Assembly (NCBI GenBank): GCA_903819975.1
Contig: CAIJFI010000008.1
Location: 62,001 to 126,000 of the forward strand
Direction: 5' to 3'
Length of the DNA: 64,000 bases
Source of the DNA: an uncultured Bacteroidota bacterium
GTDB lineage: Bacteria > Bacteroidota > Bacteroidia > Chitinophagales > Chitinophagaceae
The notes beneath the pieces are model-generated. The model saw only the letters and a list, made by a program, of their open reading frames with translations, was not told where the DNA came from and searched no databases. The position numbers and the translations under genes were made by a program. This document shows, one piece after another, positions 8,829-17,589 of this stretch. Every line of letters begins with the position of its first letter. The first letter of the stretch is position 1.

Positions 8829-9695
8829 ATGGCATTTAATTTTTCAGTTTTTAGAGTAAGAGCCTTATCAGCAGTTGTTTTTGCAGTTATCATGATTGGA
8901 GGTTTATTATGGAATAATTGGTCTTTTTTTGCGCTTTTTGCAATCATCTCAATAGGATGTTTGTTTGAATATCAAAAGTTATTAGCGCTAATATCTCCTA
9001 GCTACCAAAACATTTCGGTAATTCATAAATGGGGTTTATTGGTTTTATGTTTTGTAATGATGATGTGTTTGGCTCCTAATAATTTAATGATCAAAGAATT
9101 GACTGTTAAATTTATTGGCATAAAATTATTGCCAATCGTAATTGGTGGAATTGTAGCTGGCGAATTAATAAATTATAAGAAAGGATTTGTTTTGCAAAAC
9201 TGGGCAATTAGTTTTTTAGGACTTGTTTATATTCCAATGAGTTTGTCCATGTTTTACCAATTAAAAGGGGTTATGTCAAACACCTTGTTTGGCGATTTGG
9301 GATTTGCAATTCCAGTAATACTTATTGTATCTATCTGGATAAATGATACCATGGCTTATTTAGTGGGTTCAATAATTGGACGCACGCCACTTTCTTCTAT
9401 TTCTCCAAATAAAACATGGGAGGGCACCATTGCAGGCGTTATTTTATCTGTGTTAATAGTTACCAAGGTTTTAGGTGTTTGGATCCCAGTTCAAGAAAAA
9501 TTAATCTTCTTAATTAGTTTAGTGGCGTCAATCGCTGGTAATTTTGGAGATTTATTTGAAAGTAAATTAAAAAGAATGGCTGGAGTAAAGGATAGTGGCA
9601 GGATGATGCCGGGTCATGGCGGGTTTTTAGATAGATTTGACTCTATTTTATTGGCTACACCATTTGTTTGGGTATTAATTCAGATTCTGTTTTAG
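8829..9695 (+). CDS. cdsA: Phosphatidate cytidylyltransferase
   Basis: 288 aa inner-membrane enzyme making CDP-diacylglycerol from phosphatidic acid and CTP, the branch point of phospholipid synthesis. About eight membrane segments are visible. The C-terminal signature is complete: ESKLKRMAGVKDSG followed by MPGHGGFLDRFDSIL, containing the family's conserved Lys-Asp and Gly-His-Gly-Gly...Asp-Arg-x-Asp residues. It is followed 31 bp later by phosphatidylserine decarboxylase, grouping two steps of phosphatidylethanolamine synthesis; phosphatidylserine synthase is not in the window. Confidence 0.95.
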   Translation: MAFNFSVFRVRALSAVVFAVIMIGGLLWNNWSFFALFAIISIGCLFEYQKLLALISPSYQNISVIHKWGLLVLCFVMMMCLAPNNLMIKELTVKFIGIKLLPIVIGGIVAGELINYKKGFVLQNWAISFLGLVYIPMSLSMFYQLKGVMSNTLFGDLGFAIPVILIVSIWINDTMAYLVGSIIGRTPLSSISPNKTWEGTIAGVILSVLIVTKVLGVWIPVQEKLIFLISLVASIAGNFGDLFESKLKRMAGVKDSGRMMPGHGGFLDRFDSILLATPFVWVLIQILF

Positions 9696-9701
9696 ATGTT
9701 T

Positions 9702-9709
9702 TACCTTTG
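9702..9709 (+). promoter_or_regulatory. Putative psd promoter -7 element
   Basis: TACCTTTG fits TAnnTTTG and lies 17 bp before the psd ATG, so psd may have its own promoter in addition to readthrough from cdsA. No clear -33 element is seen. Confidence 0.45.
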
Positions 9710-9726
9710 CGCTTTAAATTTATTGC

Positions 9727-10383
9727 ATGACTATACATAAAGAAGGAACCGCATCCATTGCTTTAACAGCATTAGTTGTAGGCGCCATTAATATTGCTAA
9801 TTTTTCGTATTTGTTTCCAATCAGTGCAATCGCAGCTTGGGCTTTATTTGTGCTTACATTAGGCTTGTTCTTGTTTATTGTTTCTTTCTTTAGAATGCCT
9901 AGCAGAAATTGGACAAAAGATGCAAGTGCAATTGTTTCTCCAGCCGACGGAAAGGTGGTAGTAATTGAGGAAGTAGAACCAGACGAGTATTATAAAGAAA
10001 AAAGAATTCAGGTTAGTGTTTTTATGAGTCCTGCTAATGTGCATGTGAATCGTACACCTATTGCTGGTAATATTATTTACAACAAATACCATCCTGGTAA
10101 ATTTTTGGTTGCTTGGCATCCAAAATCTTCTACCGATAACGAGCGTTGGTCTGTGGTAATTGAAAATGAAAAGGGCAGTATCTTATTAAAACAAATTGCT
10201 GGCGCATTAGCACGTCGTATTTGTAATTATGCAGCAGTTGGAACTAAGTTTGATCAAACGGCTGAGTATGGATTTATTAAATTTGGTAGCAGGGTTGACT
10301 TATTATTGCCATTGGATGCTAAGATTAATTGTAAGATTGGTGATGCGGTAAAAGGAGGAATAACTGTTTTGGCTACTTGGTAA
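9727..10383 (+). CDS. psd: Phosphatidylserine decarboxylase proenzyme
   Basis: 218 aa, the short archaeal-type Psd form. Two N-terminal hydrophobic segments (about 10-55) anchor it. IVSPADGKVVVIEEV, QVSVFMSPANVHVNRTPIAG and YHPGKFLVAW are family blocks. The self-cleavage site is the FGS in IKFGSRVDLLLP (Gly187-Ser188): cleavage gives the pyruvoyl group on the alpha chain beginning at Ser188. It converts phosphatidylserine to phosphatidylethanolamine. It follows cdsA and ends at a strong terminator. Confidence 0.93.
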   Translation: MTIHKEGTASIALTALVVGAINIANFSYLFPISAIAAWALFVLTLGLFLFIVSFFRMPSRNWTKDASAIVSPADGKVVVIEEVEPDEYYKEKRIQVSVFMSPANVHVNRTPIAGNIIYNKYHPGKFLVAWHPKSSTDNERWSVVIENEKGSILLKQIAGALARRICNYAAVGTKFDQTAEYGFIKFGSRVDLLLPLDAKINCKIGDAVKGGITVLATW

Positions 10384-10436
10384 TTTATTGTCATCTAAAT
10401 TTGCTTTAAATTAGTAGATGATAATTTTATGATATT

Positions 10437-10470
10437 AAAAGGCCTCGATTTTTTCGAGGCCTTTTGTTTT
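10437..10470. terminator. Bidirectional intrinsic terminator
   Basis: Perfect 12-bp arms AAAAGGCCTCGA (10437-10448) and TCGAGGCCTTTT (10454-10465), with a 5-nt loop and T-rich tail, between convergent psd and HAD genes. Confidence 0.88.
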
Positions 10471-10487
10471 ATAGTACATTAATTAAG

Positions 10488-11183
10488 TTATAAGATAGCT
10501 TCTAACTCTTTTAAATGTGTAATGGTATAAGTGGCAGGAATAGTGGGTATTGCATTAATATGATTTACGAAAACTGAATCCATTCCTATATTAATAGCAC
10601 CTTGAATATCGGCACTTTCATTGTCTCCAATCATAATGCTTTCTTCTAATTTAGCTTTTGATTTTTCTAAAGCGTATTCAAATATTTCTTTATTAGGTTT
10701 TAGGCTATTGCTTGCTTCAGAAGTAATTACCTCAATAAAATAAGGCGCTAAATTGGAGTTCTTTATTTTCTTAAACTGTACCGATTCAAATCCATTGGTA
10801 ATTAAGTGCATTTGATAGCCCTTTGCTTTTAAATAATCCAATATTTCAATGGTATAGGGGAACAGATTAGTTTTATTGGGAAGGATGTCCAAATAATCAT
10901 GAGACATTTCCTTAGAAAGCTTTTCATCTGCAATTTTATAATCCAACAGACTTAAATAAATACGCTTCCATCTAAGCTCTTCTTGTTTTATAAACCCTTT
11001 GGTGTACCTATCCCACAAACGGTGGTTATGGACGCTATAATGGTCGTAAAATCCATCAAAATCCGTGATACCTTTTGCTTCTAATTCAAATTTTTGATGT
11101 AAGTCCAATAAGGTTTCTTTGGAATTCATTTCAAAATCCCAAATGGTGTGATCTAAGTCAAAAAATAAGTGAGCATATGCCAT
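10488..11183 (-). CDS. HAD hydrolase, YjjG-type noncanonical pyrimidine nucleotidase
   Basis: 231 aa haloacid dehalogenase-superfamily phosphatase. Motif I is FFDLDHTIWDFE (nucleophile Asp9, acid/base Asp11); motif II is LITNGFE; the Lys region is NSLKPNKEIFEYAL; motif IV is MIGDNESADIQGA. The N-terminal DHTIWDFE and overall length match the YjjG group, which dephosphorylates nucleoside 5'-monophosphates including noncanonical pyrimidines and so limits their incorporation. The exact substrate is inferred from family. It is monocistronic and divergent from the SDR gene. Confidence 0.85.
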   Translation of the reverse strand: MAYAHLFFDLDHTIWDFEMNSKETLLDLHQKFELEAKGITDFDGFYDHYSVHNHRLWDRYTKGFIKQEELRWKRIYLSLLDYKIADEKLSKEMSHDYLDILPNKTNLFPYTIEILDYLKAKGYQMHLITNGFESVQFKKIKNSNLAPYFIEVITSEASNSLKPNKEIFEYALEKSKAKLEESIMIGDNESADIQGAINIGMDSVFVNHINAIPTIPATYTITHLKELEAIL

Positions 11184-11234
11184 GAGCGAAAATACAATTT
11201 TGAGGGCTATCTTTAACAGGTAAAGTATTAATTT

Positions 11235-11933
11235 ATGAATATCATTATTACAGGTGCTTCAAAGGGAATTGGATATGCTATTGCAGAAACATTTGCTGCT
11301 CACGGGCATGATTTATACTTGACAAGCAAAACGTCAAAGGACTTAGATGCTTCGGTTGCAGCATTGCGCGAAAAGTATCCATTGGTTAAAATAGAAGCAT
11401 TAGCGGCAGATCTTTCTTTGAAATCAGATGTAGATACTTTCTCAAAATGGTGTTTGCAAAATACAAAGCCCGATATATTAGTGAACAATGCAGGGTATTT
11501 TGTTCCAGGTAAAATACAGAATGAATCGGATGGTCAGTTAGAGCTTCAATTAAATACCAATTTAATGTCGGCTTATCATTTAACTAGGGCGTTACTTCCA
11601 AGTATGTTGTCTAATAAAGCTGGACATATTTTCAATATCTGTTCAATTGCATCTTTAAACGCGTATGAAAATGGAGGTTCTTATAGCATTAGTAAGTTTG
11701 CTCTATTAGGTTTTTCAAAAAATTTAAGATTAGAATTAAAAGACAAGGGAATTAAAGTAACTGCTGTTTGCCCCGGCGCTGTGTATACCAATAGTTGGGC
11801 GGGTTCTGGGGTAGATCCAAAACGTATAATGGAAGCAAATGATATTGCTAAAATGATTTATGCAGCTACTCAATTAAGCCCTCAGGCAGTTGTAGAAGAT
11901 ATTGTGATGCGTCCTTTGCTAGGGGATTTGTAA
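11235..11933 (+). CDS. SDR family oxidoreductase
   Basis: 232 aa classical short-chain dehydrogenase. The Rossmann motif is ITGASKGIG (5-13), the NNAG motif is at 84-87, and the catalytic residues are Ser140 or a neighbouring Ser, Tyr150 and Lys154 (YSISK). CPGAVYTN follows in the usual PG position. The TGASKGIG start suggests NADP preference, as in 3-ketoacyl-ACP reductase-like members. The substrate cannot be predicted. It ends one base before a convergent gene, with no terminator between them. Confidence 0.88.
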   Translation: MNIIITGASKGIGYAIAETFAAHGHDLYLTSKTSKDLDASVAALREKYPLVKIEALAADLSLKSDVDTFSKWCLQNTKPDILVNNAGYFVPGKIQNESDGQLELQLNTNLMSAYHLTRALLPSMLSNKAGHIFNICSIASLNAYENGGSYSISKFALLGFSKNLRLELKDKGIKVTAVCPGAVYTNSWAGSGVDPKRIMEANDIAKMIYAATQLSPQAVVEDIVMRPLLGDL

Positions 11934-11934
11934 A

Positions 11935-12213
11935 TTATAATCTCTCCTCGGTGTCGTCAATACGCGATTGCATATTAAAACTTTCTCTTGCTTTTTTAGT
12001 GGCAGCTAGTCGTTCCAGTACTACTTGTGCTATTAGTTTTCCAGCATCCTCATTTGGATTTGAGTTGAGTATGTTTTTAAGTTTCGCTTCTGAAACATCA
12101 ATGCGATATAAAATTTGTACCAACCTAGAAAAGTCATTTTTGATTAACTCATTTATTGCCGTCTCTAAACTAGGCGTATCTAATTTTTCGAGTGATTGTA
12201 AGTTGATTTCCAT
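11935..12213 (-). CDS. Small conserved hypothetical protein
   Basis: 92 aa, soluble, mostly helical by eye. The N-terminal half (LEKLDTPSLETAINELIKNDF) and the RLVQILYRIDVSE segment resemble a small protein often seen in Chitinophagaceae, but I know no function. It has no signal peptide or membrane segment. It lies 14 bp after the TIGR02757 gene on the same strand and is likely co-transcribed with it. Confidence 0.7.
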   Translation of the reverse strand: MEINLQSLEKLDTPSLETAINELIKNDFSRLVQILYRIDVSEAKLKNILNSNPNEDAGKLIAQVVLERLAATKKARESFNMQSRIDDTEERL

Positions 12214-12227
12214 AAAATATAAATTGG

Positions 12228-13013
12228 CTAACTAAATTTTTCTATCACCCCGAGGCTAAATAAGGCAAAGTCATATTTTACGGGATCCTTAGGATCTAAA
12301 GTTCGGCAATAATTAGTTAACTCCAATGCAGCTTGCCAGTCGGTTTGGGGTCTGGTTAAAATCCCTAAGTACCTGGAAACCCTTGCTACATGTACGTCTA
12401 TGGGAATGATAAGTTCCGAAGGTTTTATTGCATTCCAAATACCAAAGTCTACACCTTGCATATCTTTTCGAATCATCCATCTTAAAAACATATTTAAGCG
12501 CTTGCAGGTAGAACCAGAAGCTGGGCTTGAAACATGTTTTTGAGTTCTCCTAGGCGCATCTTCCAATGACATAAAATAGGATTGAAAATGAGTGAGAGCG
12601 GCTTCAACATTATTGATAGGATGGCCTGTAATCTGATTCGTGAAAAATGCAGACTCCAAACTTTTCTGTTTACTATAATGATGCTTAAAAAATTCAATAC
12701 AATATAAAGCATCAGTGTCGTTAAATGTTCGATGCACAAATCCAATTATTTTTTTTAAATCCTTGGATTTATGGTGTAAACAAAAATCATAAGGCGCATA
12801 ATCCATGCGTTCTAATAATTCATTACTTTTATTAATAATTGTAGTTCTGTTGCCCCATGCAAATATGGCGGCAAAAAAAGCAGCAATCTCAATGTCTTGC
12901 TGCTTTTTAAACTTGTGCGGAATACAAATCGGATCCTTTTCTATAAAATCAATCTTATTGTATTGCTTTACTTTTTGATCTAATATTTTTTTAATACTTT
13001 CTTGATTCGTCAC
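12228..13013 (-). CDS. TIGR02757 (DUF2400) family protein
   Basis: 261 aa. KQQDIEIAAFFAAIFAWGNRTTIINKSN, LRWMIRKDMQGVDFGIW and IPIDVHVARVSRYLGI are family blocks of TIGR02757. The IDVHVARV segment and overall helical make-up recall the helix-hairpin-helix base-excision glycosylase fold, hinting at a role in DNA repair, but no activity is established. The start codon appears to be GTG at 13013, as no suitable ATG follows. The 92-aa gene downstream is probably in the same operon. Confidence 0.85.
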   Translation of the reverse strand: MTNQESIKKILDQKVKQYNKIDFIEKDPICIPHKFKKQQDIEIAAFFAAIFAWGNRTTIINKSNELLERMDYAPYDFCLHHKSKDLKKIIGFVHRTFNDTDALYCIEFFKHHYSKQKSLESAFFTNQITGHPINNVEAALTHFQSYFMSLEDAPRRTQKHVSSPASGSTCKRLNMFLRWMIRKDMQGVDFGIWNAIKPSELIIPIDVHVARVSRYLGILTRPQTDWQAALELTNYCRTLDPKDPVKYDFALFSLGVIEKFS

Positions 13014-13049
13014 TTTATATGTTGACCTTATTAATAAACTTACTATTGC

Positions 13050-14201
13050 TTATCCAATAGCTTGTGCTAAATCGGCAATAATATCTTCGGCATCTTCAAT
13101 CCCCACACTTAAACGAATTAAGCCGTCGGCTAAACCATTGGCAATTCTTTGTTCACGTGGAATAGAAGCATGCGTCATACTTGCAGGATGGTTTATGAGT
13201 GACTCAACGCCACCTAAACTTTCCGCTAATGAAAATATCTTTGTGCTGGATAATACTTTTGTAGCAGCAACTATGCTATCATCTTTTAATGTAAAACTCA
13301 TCATGCCGCCAAATCCGCGCATTTGTCGCTTAGCAATATCATGATTTGGATGGTCTGTAAATCCACACCAGTAAACCTTTGCTACTTTTGGATGTTGACG
13401 TAAATAGGCTGCTACTTTTTCACCATTTTCACAATGTCTTTGCATTCTAACGTGCAAGGTTTTAATGCCTCTTAATACTAAGAAACAATCCTGAGGTCCA
13501 GGAACTGCACCAGTACTTTTTTGTATAAAATACAATTGGTCTCTTAATTCAGTATCGTTCATTACTAAACAACCTTGAATCACATCACTGTGTCCACCTA
13601 AGTATTTTGTTGCAGAATGCATTACTATAGTTGCACCATCGTCTAATGGATTTTGTAAATAAGGAGAGGCAAAAGTATTGTCTACGCAAACAATGCAATT
13701 GTGTTTTTTACCTATTGCTGAAACAGCAGCTATATCTGTAATATTCATTAATGGATTGGTTGGTGTCTCAATCCATATCAATTTTGTTTTTGTGGTAATG
13801 GCATTGGCAACATTTTCTGCATTTGAAGTATCAACGTAGATAAATTTAATGCCCATTTTCTCATGCACTTTTGAAAACAATCTATAAGAGCCACCATACA
13901 TATCATTAGCTGCAATTACTTCGTCCCCAGGGACCAATAAACGCATTACTGCATCGGTTGCAGCAACACCGCTTGCAAAGGCCAATCCATATTTGCCATT
14001 TTCAATTACCGCAAATGCTTCTTCCAGTGCAAAGCGGGTAGGATTTTGGCTTCTTGCATACTCATAACCCTTATGTACACCAGGCGCAGATTGTACATAA
14101 GTAGAAGTCTGGTAAATAGGGGTCATTATGGCGCCTGTACTTGGATCAGGATGTGCACCCGCATGAATATATTTTGTTCCTAAATTATTTTTGTTGCTCA
14201 T
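13050..14201 (-). CDS. metB: Cystathionine gamma-synthase / trans-sulfuration PLP enzyme
   Basis: 383 aa Cys/Met-metabolism PLP enzyme. TKYIHAGAHPDPSTGAI at the N-terminus, YEYARSQNPTR, GLAFASGVAATDA, WIETPTNPLM, VDNTFASPYLQ and MHSATKYLGGHSD (PLP Lys199) are all present. The family includes cystathionine gamma-synthase, cystathionine beta- and gamma-lyase and homocysteine synthases, which are hard to separate by sequence; length and blocks favour a gamma-synthase/gamma-lyase type. The product feeds homocysteine for the MetH genes at 31-35 kb. It is followed 14 bp upstream by the SdpI-like gene on the same strand. Confidence 0.85.
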   Translation of the reverse strand: MSNKNNLGTKYIHAGAHPDPSTGAIMTPIYQTSTYVQSAPGVHKGYEYARSQNPTRFALEEAFAVIENGKYGLAFASGVAATDAVMRLLVPGDEVIAANDMYGGSYRLFSKVHEKMGIKFIYVDTSNAENVANAITTKTKLIWIETPTNPLMNITDIAAVSAIGKKHNCIVCVDNTFASPYLQNPLDDGATIVMHSATKYLGGHSDVIQGCLVMNDTELRDQLYFIQKSTGAVPGPQDCFLVLRGIKTLHVRMQRHCENGEKVAAYLRQHPKVAKVYWCGFTDHPNHDIAKRQMRGFGGMMSFTLKDDSIVAATKVLSSTKIFSLAESLGGVESLINHPASMTHASIPREQRIANGLADGLIRLSVGIEDAEDIIADLAQAIG

Positions 14202-14215
14202 TTTTATGTGTTTTA

Positions 14216-14887
14216 TTAAAATCTATTATTTATTTGATTTCCGTTTTTAAACATACGATAAGAGAATACTGTAGGAATAATAACCATAATTGCTGTTGCA
14301 ATCATAAAGCAAATAAATGCAGGTTTACTAGACAGCGTGATTGATGCAATAACTTGAAACCATCCGCTAAACATCCACACGGTACCTGCTATTTTGTGCG
14401 TTTCATTCCAGTTGTCTTCATTTTCTAAGGTCCATGGTAGTTTAAATCCTGCGAAATAATTTTGGTGTAATTTGGGCATATACCATCCCATTGCTGCGAA
14501 TGCGAATCCTAAAAATGGCAAAAGTAATTTTGTAATATTTATACTATTATTAGTTGCTGAGTAAGTAATGATTAATCCCATAATACTTAGGAAGGCTACG
14601 ATAAATAAGGCTAACTTTTTAAACATGCCATCATCTTCGGCTTTGAATCTTTTTGGGTCAAAGCTTTTTAGATTTGAAAGCAAGAAAAAGGTAAATAACC
14701 CCACAGCTGACATAATCCCTGGGCCAAGAAAAATAGTATCTCTTCCTCCAAATCCGTCTGCCTCTCCCTTCATATTAAAATGTGTAGGAATGGTTTCGGG
14801 TAAACTTGGGTATACGTAAGCTGCATAACCAAATGGGATAGCCAATATAACTAATGCAACAAATAGATTAGGGGTAGATTTTTTCAT
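14216..14887 (-). CDS. SdpI-like DUF1648 membrane protein
   Basis: 223 aa with about six membrane segments. The N-terminal YPSLPETIPTHFNMKGEADGFG is the DUF1648 signature, and the second half (MGWYMPKLHQNYFAGFKLPWTL, then ETHKIAGTVWMFSGW) is the SdpI/YhfL C-terminal part. In Bacillus subtilis SdpI is an immunity and signalling protein against the SdpC toxin; no SdpC-like gene is visible here, so a general membrane role is more likely. It lies directly upstream of metB on the same strand, 14 bp apart. Confidence 0.8.
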   Translation of the reverse strand: MKKSTPNLFVALVILAIPFGYAAYVYPSLPETIPTHFNMKGEADGFGGRDTIFLGPGIMSAVGLFTFFLLSNLKSFDPKRFKAEDDGMFKKLALFIVAFLSIMGLIITYSATNNSINITKLLLPFLGFAFAAMGWYMPKLHQNYFAGFKLPWTLENEDNWNETHKIAGTVWMFSGWFQVIASITLSSKPAFICFMIATAIMVIIPTVFSYRMFKNGNQINNRF

Positions 14888-14955
14888 ATTATTGTTGGGT
14901 TTTTTAGGATAAACCGGATTCGTTCCACAAGTTACTATTTATGCCTAAAAAAAAT

Positions 14956-14963
14956 TACTTTTG
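14956..14963 (+). promoter_or_regulatory. -7 promoter element that sets the start of the DHS-like gene
   Basis: TACTTTTG is a full match to TAnnTTTG. It lies inside the longest possible reading frame, 17 bp before the ATG at 14980. This argues against the upstream in-frame ATG at 14941 as the translation start. Confidence 0.6.
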
Positions 14964-14979
14964 CATCAAATCAGAAAAA

Positions 14980-15954
14980 ATGAGCAAAGGACCAGTTTCT
15001 CAATTTATTGAACATCAGTATAGGCACTTTAATGCTGCTGCTTTAGTAGACGCTGCTAAAGGTTATGAAACCCATTTATTAGATGGCGGTAAAATGCTAG
15101 TAAGTTTAGCTGGTGCTATGAGTACCGCCGAACTTGGCATTAGCTTGGCGGAAATGATTCGTCAGGATAAAATTGCTATCATTAGTTGCACAGGTGCAAA
15201 CCTAGAGGAGGATGTTATGAACTTGGTAGCACATAGCAAGTACAAAAGAGTACCTAACTATCGCGACCTTACTCCACAGGATGAGTGGGATTTATTAGAG
15301 AATCATTATAATCGTGTTACAGATACTTGTATCCCAGAAGAAGAAGCTTTTAGAAGACTACAAAAGCCTTTGGAAAAAGTATGGAAAGATGCAGAAGCTG
15401 CAGGTGAAAGATATTTCCCGCATGAGTTTTTATATAAAGTAGTATTAAGCGGCGTATTGGAAGAGTTTTATGAAATTGATCCTAAAGACAGCTGGATCGT
15501 AGCTGCTGCTAAAAAGAATATTCCAATTATAGTTCCAGGTTGGGAGGATAGCACAACTGGTAATATTTTTGCTAGCTATGTAATTAAGAACGAATTAAAA
15601 GCAAGTACTGTTAAAAACGGTATTGAATATATGGTGATGTTGACTGAGTGGTACCGAGCTAACAGTGGTGGTAAGGGTGTAGGCTTTTTCCAAGTGGGTG
15701 GTGGTATTGCTGGTGACTTCCCAATTTGTGTTGTTCCAATGATGTACCAGGATTTAGAATGGCATGATGTTCCATTTTGGAGCTATTTCTGTCAAATAAG
15801 TGATAGTACTACTTCTTATGGTTCATACTCTGGAGCAGTACCTAACGAAAAAATTACATGGGGTAAATTAGATATTCATACACCTAAGTTTATTGTAGAA
15901 AGCGATGCTACCATTGTGGTGCCTTTGATTTTTGCTTATATACTTGGACAATAG
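14980..15954 (+). CDS. Deoxyhypusine synthase-family protein (possible homospermidine synthase)
   Basis: 324 aa. Clear relative of deoxyhypusine synthase (DHS): VSLAGAMSTAELG and SCTGANLEEDV (NAD-binding region), SGVLEEFYEID, IPIIVPGWEDSTTG and a C-terminal SYSGAVPNEKITWGK. The catalytic Lys of DHS, which forms the imine with the butylamine moiety, is conserved as Lys296 in ITWGKLD. Bacteria lack eIF5A, the normal DHS substrate; in Anabaena a DHS homologue (SpeY) makes homospermidine, so a polyamine role is likely here. Start at 14980 is preferred because a promoter element sits between it and the ATG at 14941. A terminator follows. Which polyamine is made is inference. Confidence 0.85.
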   Translation: MSKGPVSQFIEHQYRHFNAAALVDAAKGYETHLLDGGKMLVSLAGAMSTAELGISLAEMIRQDKIAIISCTGANLEEDVMNLVAHSKYKRVPNYRDLTPQDEWDLLENHYNRVTDTCIPEEEAFRRLQKPLEKVWKDAEAAGERYFPHEFLYKVVLSGVLEEFYEIDPKDSWIVAAAKKNIPIIVPGWEDSTTGNIFASYVIKNELKASTVKNGIEYMVMLTEWYRANSGGKGVGFFQVGGGIAGDFPICVVPMMYQDLEWHDVPFWSYFCQISDSTTSYGSYSGAVPNEKITWGKLDIHTPKFIVESDATIVVPLIFAYILGQ

Positions 15955-15972
15955 TCATAATAGATATTGCAT

Positions 15973-16007
15973 AAAAAAGCCCTTAAAATTATTTAAGGGC
16001 TTTTTTT
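15973..16007. terminator. Bidirectional intrinsic terminator
   Basis: Perfect 15-bp arms AAAAAAGCCCTTAAA (15973-15987) and TTTAAGGGCTTTTTT (15992-16006) with a 4-nt loop, between convergent genes. Confidence 0.9.
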
Positions 16008-16026
16008 ATAAGAAGTTAAATTAAAA

Positions 16027-17571
16027 CTAGCGACTAGGCATGTTTAAAGGAATATCTCTCTTTAACATTTCGTCTCTATTTGCAATTTCACATGCAGTAT
16101 AGTAAACCATTAAAGTTCTCTTTTGCATCAAATCAAAATTGATCTTTTCAATTGTATCCGTTGGTTTGTGGTAGTCAGCCAATAACATACCATCATAGAA
16201 GAACAAAATAGGAACTCCTTTTCTTGCAAAGTTATAATGGTCGCTACGATAGTAAATCATATTCTTATCAGCTGGATCATCGTATTTATAATCTAAAGTG
16301 ATATTGCTTGATTTTTTATTAGCAGCCTCATTAATAACTGGTAAATCAGAACTTAATTTATCGTGTCCAATTACATAAACATAGTTTAATGAATCGCCCG
16401 AAGTGCGCTCTGTGTCTACGCGTCCAATCATATCTGTATTTAAATCCGCAGTAGTTTTTTCTAATGGGAATAAAGGATGCTCAGAATAGTATTGAGAACC
16501 CCATAAACCTTTTTCCTCACCACTCACTGTCATAAATACAATAGTACGTCTTGGGCTTTTTCCTTTTTTCGCAGCTGCAGCAAAAGCTTCTGCCATTTGC
16601 ATTACACCTACAGTGCCTGATCCATCATCGTCAGCGCCATACCAAATTACATCGCCTTTTTTTCCTAAGTGATCATAGTGACCAGTTAAAAATAAGTACT
16701 CTTCTTTTTTATCTGTACCTGGCAAGTATGCAATTACGTTGCTACTCTCTAAGTTCTCGGTAGTTTTAGTTGCAGCAATTGCAACAGTTGTTTTATGATC
16801 GCCTTTTGCAGCTGCAGCTAATTCGTTTATTGAAGTAGCCGAAGTTGCAAGTATTGAATTAGCTACTGTTGTCGAAATATTAGCCATTAAGAAACCTGCT
16901 GCATCATTCTTTTTCAAGTACATACCACCTTTTGTTTCGGTTGGCATTTTACGCGGAAAGCTTGCAGATACAGTTAATAATCCTGCTGCACCTTTAGTAA
17001 GCGCTGTACGCATTTTAGCCATTGGGGATGCAGGGTTGCTATTAAATGCTCTGTTGCCACCCACACCCATTGTTGGCATACCTGTGCTTGTACCTTCCAA
17101 TATCACGACCAATTTCCCTTTCACATCTAAGTTAGCGTAGTCGTTAACTCCTTTTGCAGAATCAACTATACCATAACCTGCAAATACCACATTGCTGTAA
17201 TCCCATTTGCCAGTAGTAATAGTTTGCAATGAGAAAGTAAAATCCTTGTCCCAAGCAAATGAAGTACCATTAACTGTCATATTTTTCTCAGTTAAATTGT
17301 CTTGGTATACTGGATATTTTTGTTGGTAGCTATCACCATTACCTGGCTTAAGTCCCATTCTTTTAAATTCGTTTTCAATATAAAGTGCAGCTCTTTTCTG
17401 GCCAGGACTTGCAGTTTCACGTCCTTCCATTTCCGCACTAGCAATTACAGATAGTTTTTCTTTTAATCCTTTTGCAGTAATTACATTGCTAAATTTAATA
17501 AGCTCGTCTGCTTTTTGTGCAAATGATACTGTGCTTATAAAAAGCAAGAAAATCCAAATTAGTCTCTTCAT
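16027..17571 (-). CDS. M28 family zinc aminopeptidase, secreted
   Basis: 514 aa with an N-terminal signal peptide (LIWIFLLFISTVSFAQ). The middle carries a PA-like insert (roughly 130-260), and the catalytic M28 domain follows: TGHYDHLG (zinc His and base region), YGADDDGSGTVGVMQMA (bridging Asp), SGEEKGLWGS (Glu-Glu, catalytic base and ligand), LNTDMIGRVD and RSDHYNF (last His ligand). It would release amino acids or act on peptides in the periplasm or outside the cell. It lies 18 bp downstream of rpiB on the same strand. Confidence 0.9.
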   Translation of the reverse strand: MKRLIWIFLLFISTVSFAQKADELIKFSNVITAKGLKEKLSVIASAEMEGRETASPGQKRAALYIENEFKRMGLKPGNGDSYQQKYPVYQDNLTEKNMTVNGTSFAWDKDFTFSLQTITTGKWDYSNVVFAGYGIVDSAKGVNDYANLDVKGKLVVILEGTSTGMPTMGVGGNRAFNSNPASPMAKMRTALTKGAAGLLTVSASFPRKMPTETKGGMYLKKNDAAGFLMANISTTVANSILATSATSINELAAAAKGDHKTTVAIAATKTTENLESSNVIAYLPGTDKKEEYLFLTGHYDHLGKKGDVIWYGADDDGSGTVGVMQMAEAFAAAAKKGKSPRRTIVFMTVSGEEKGLWGSQYYSEHPLFPLEKTTADLNTDMIGRVDTERTSGDSLNYVYVIGHDKLSSDLPVINEAANKKSSNITLDYKYDDPADKNMIYYRSDHYNFARKGVPILFFYDGMLLADYHKPTDTIEKINFDLMQKRTLMVYYTACEIANRDEMLKRDIPLNMPSR

Positions 17572-17589
17572 GGTTTTATTTTAAATTGA

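Noticed and set aside
13050..14887. SdpI-like gene as part of an antimicrobial peptide system
   Set aside because: No SdpC-like toxin or SdpR-like regulator is present, and the gene sits beside a methionine biosynthesis gene.
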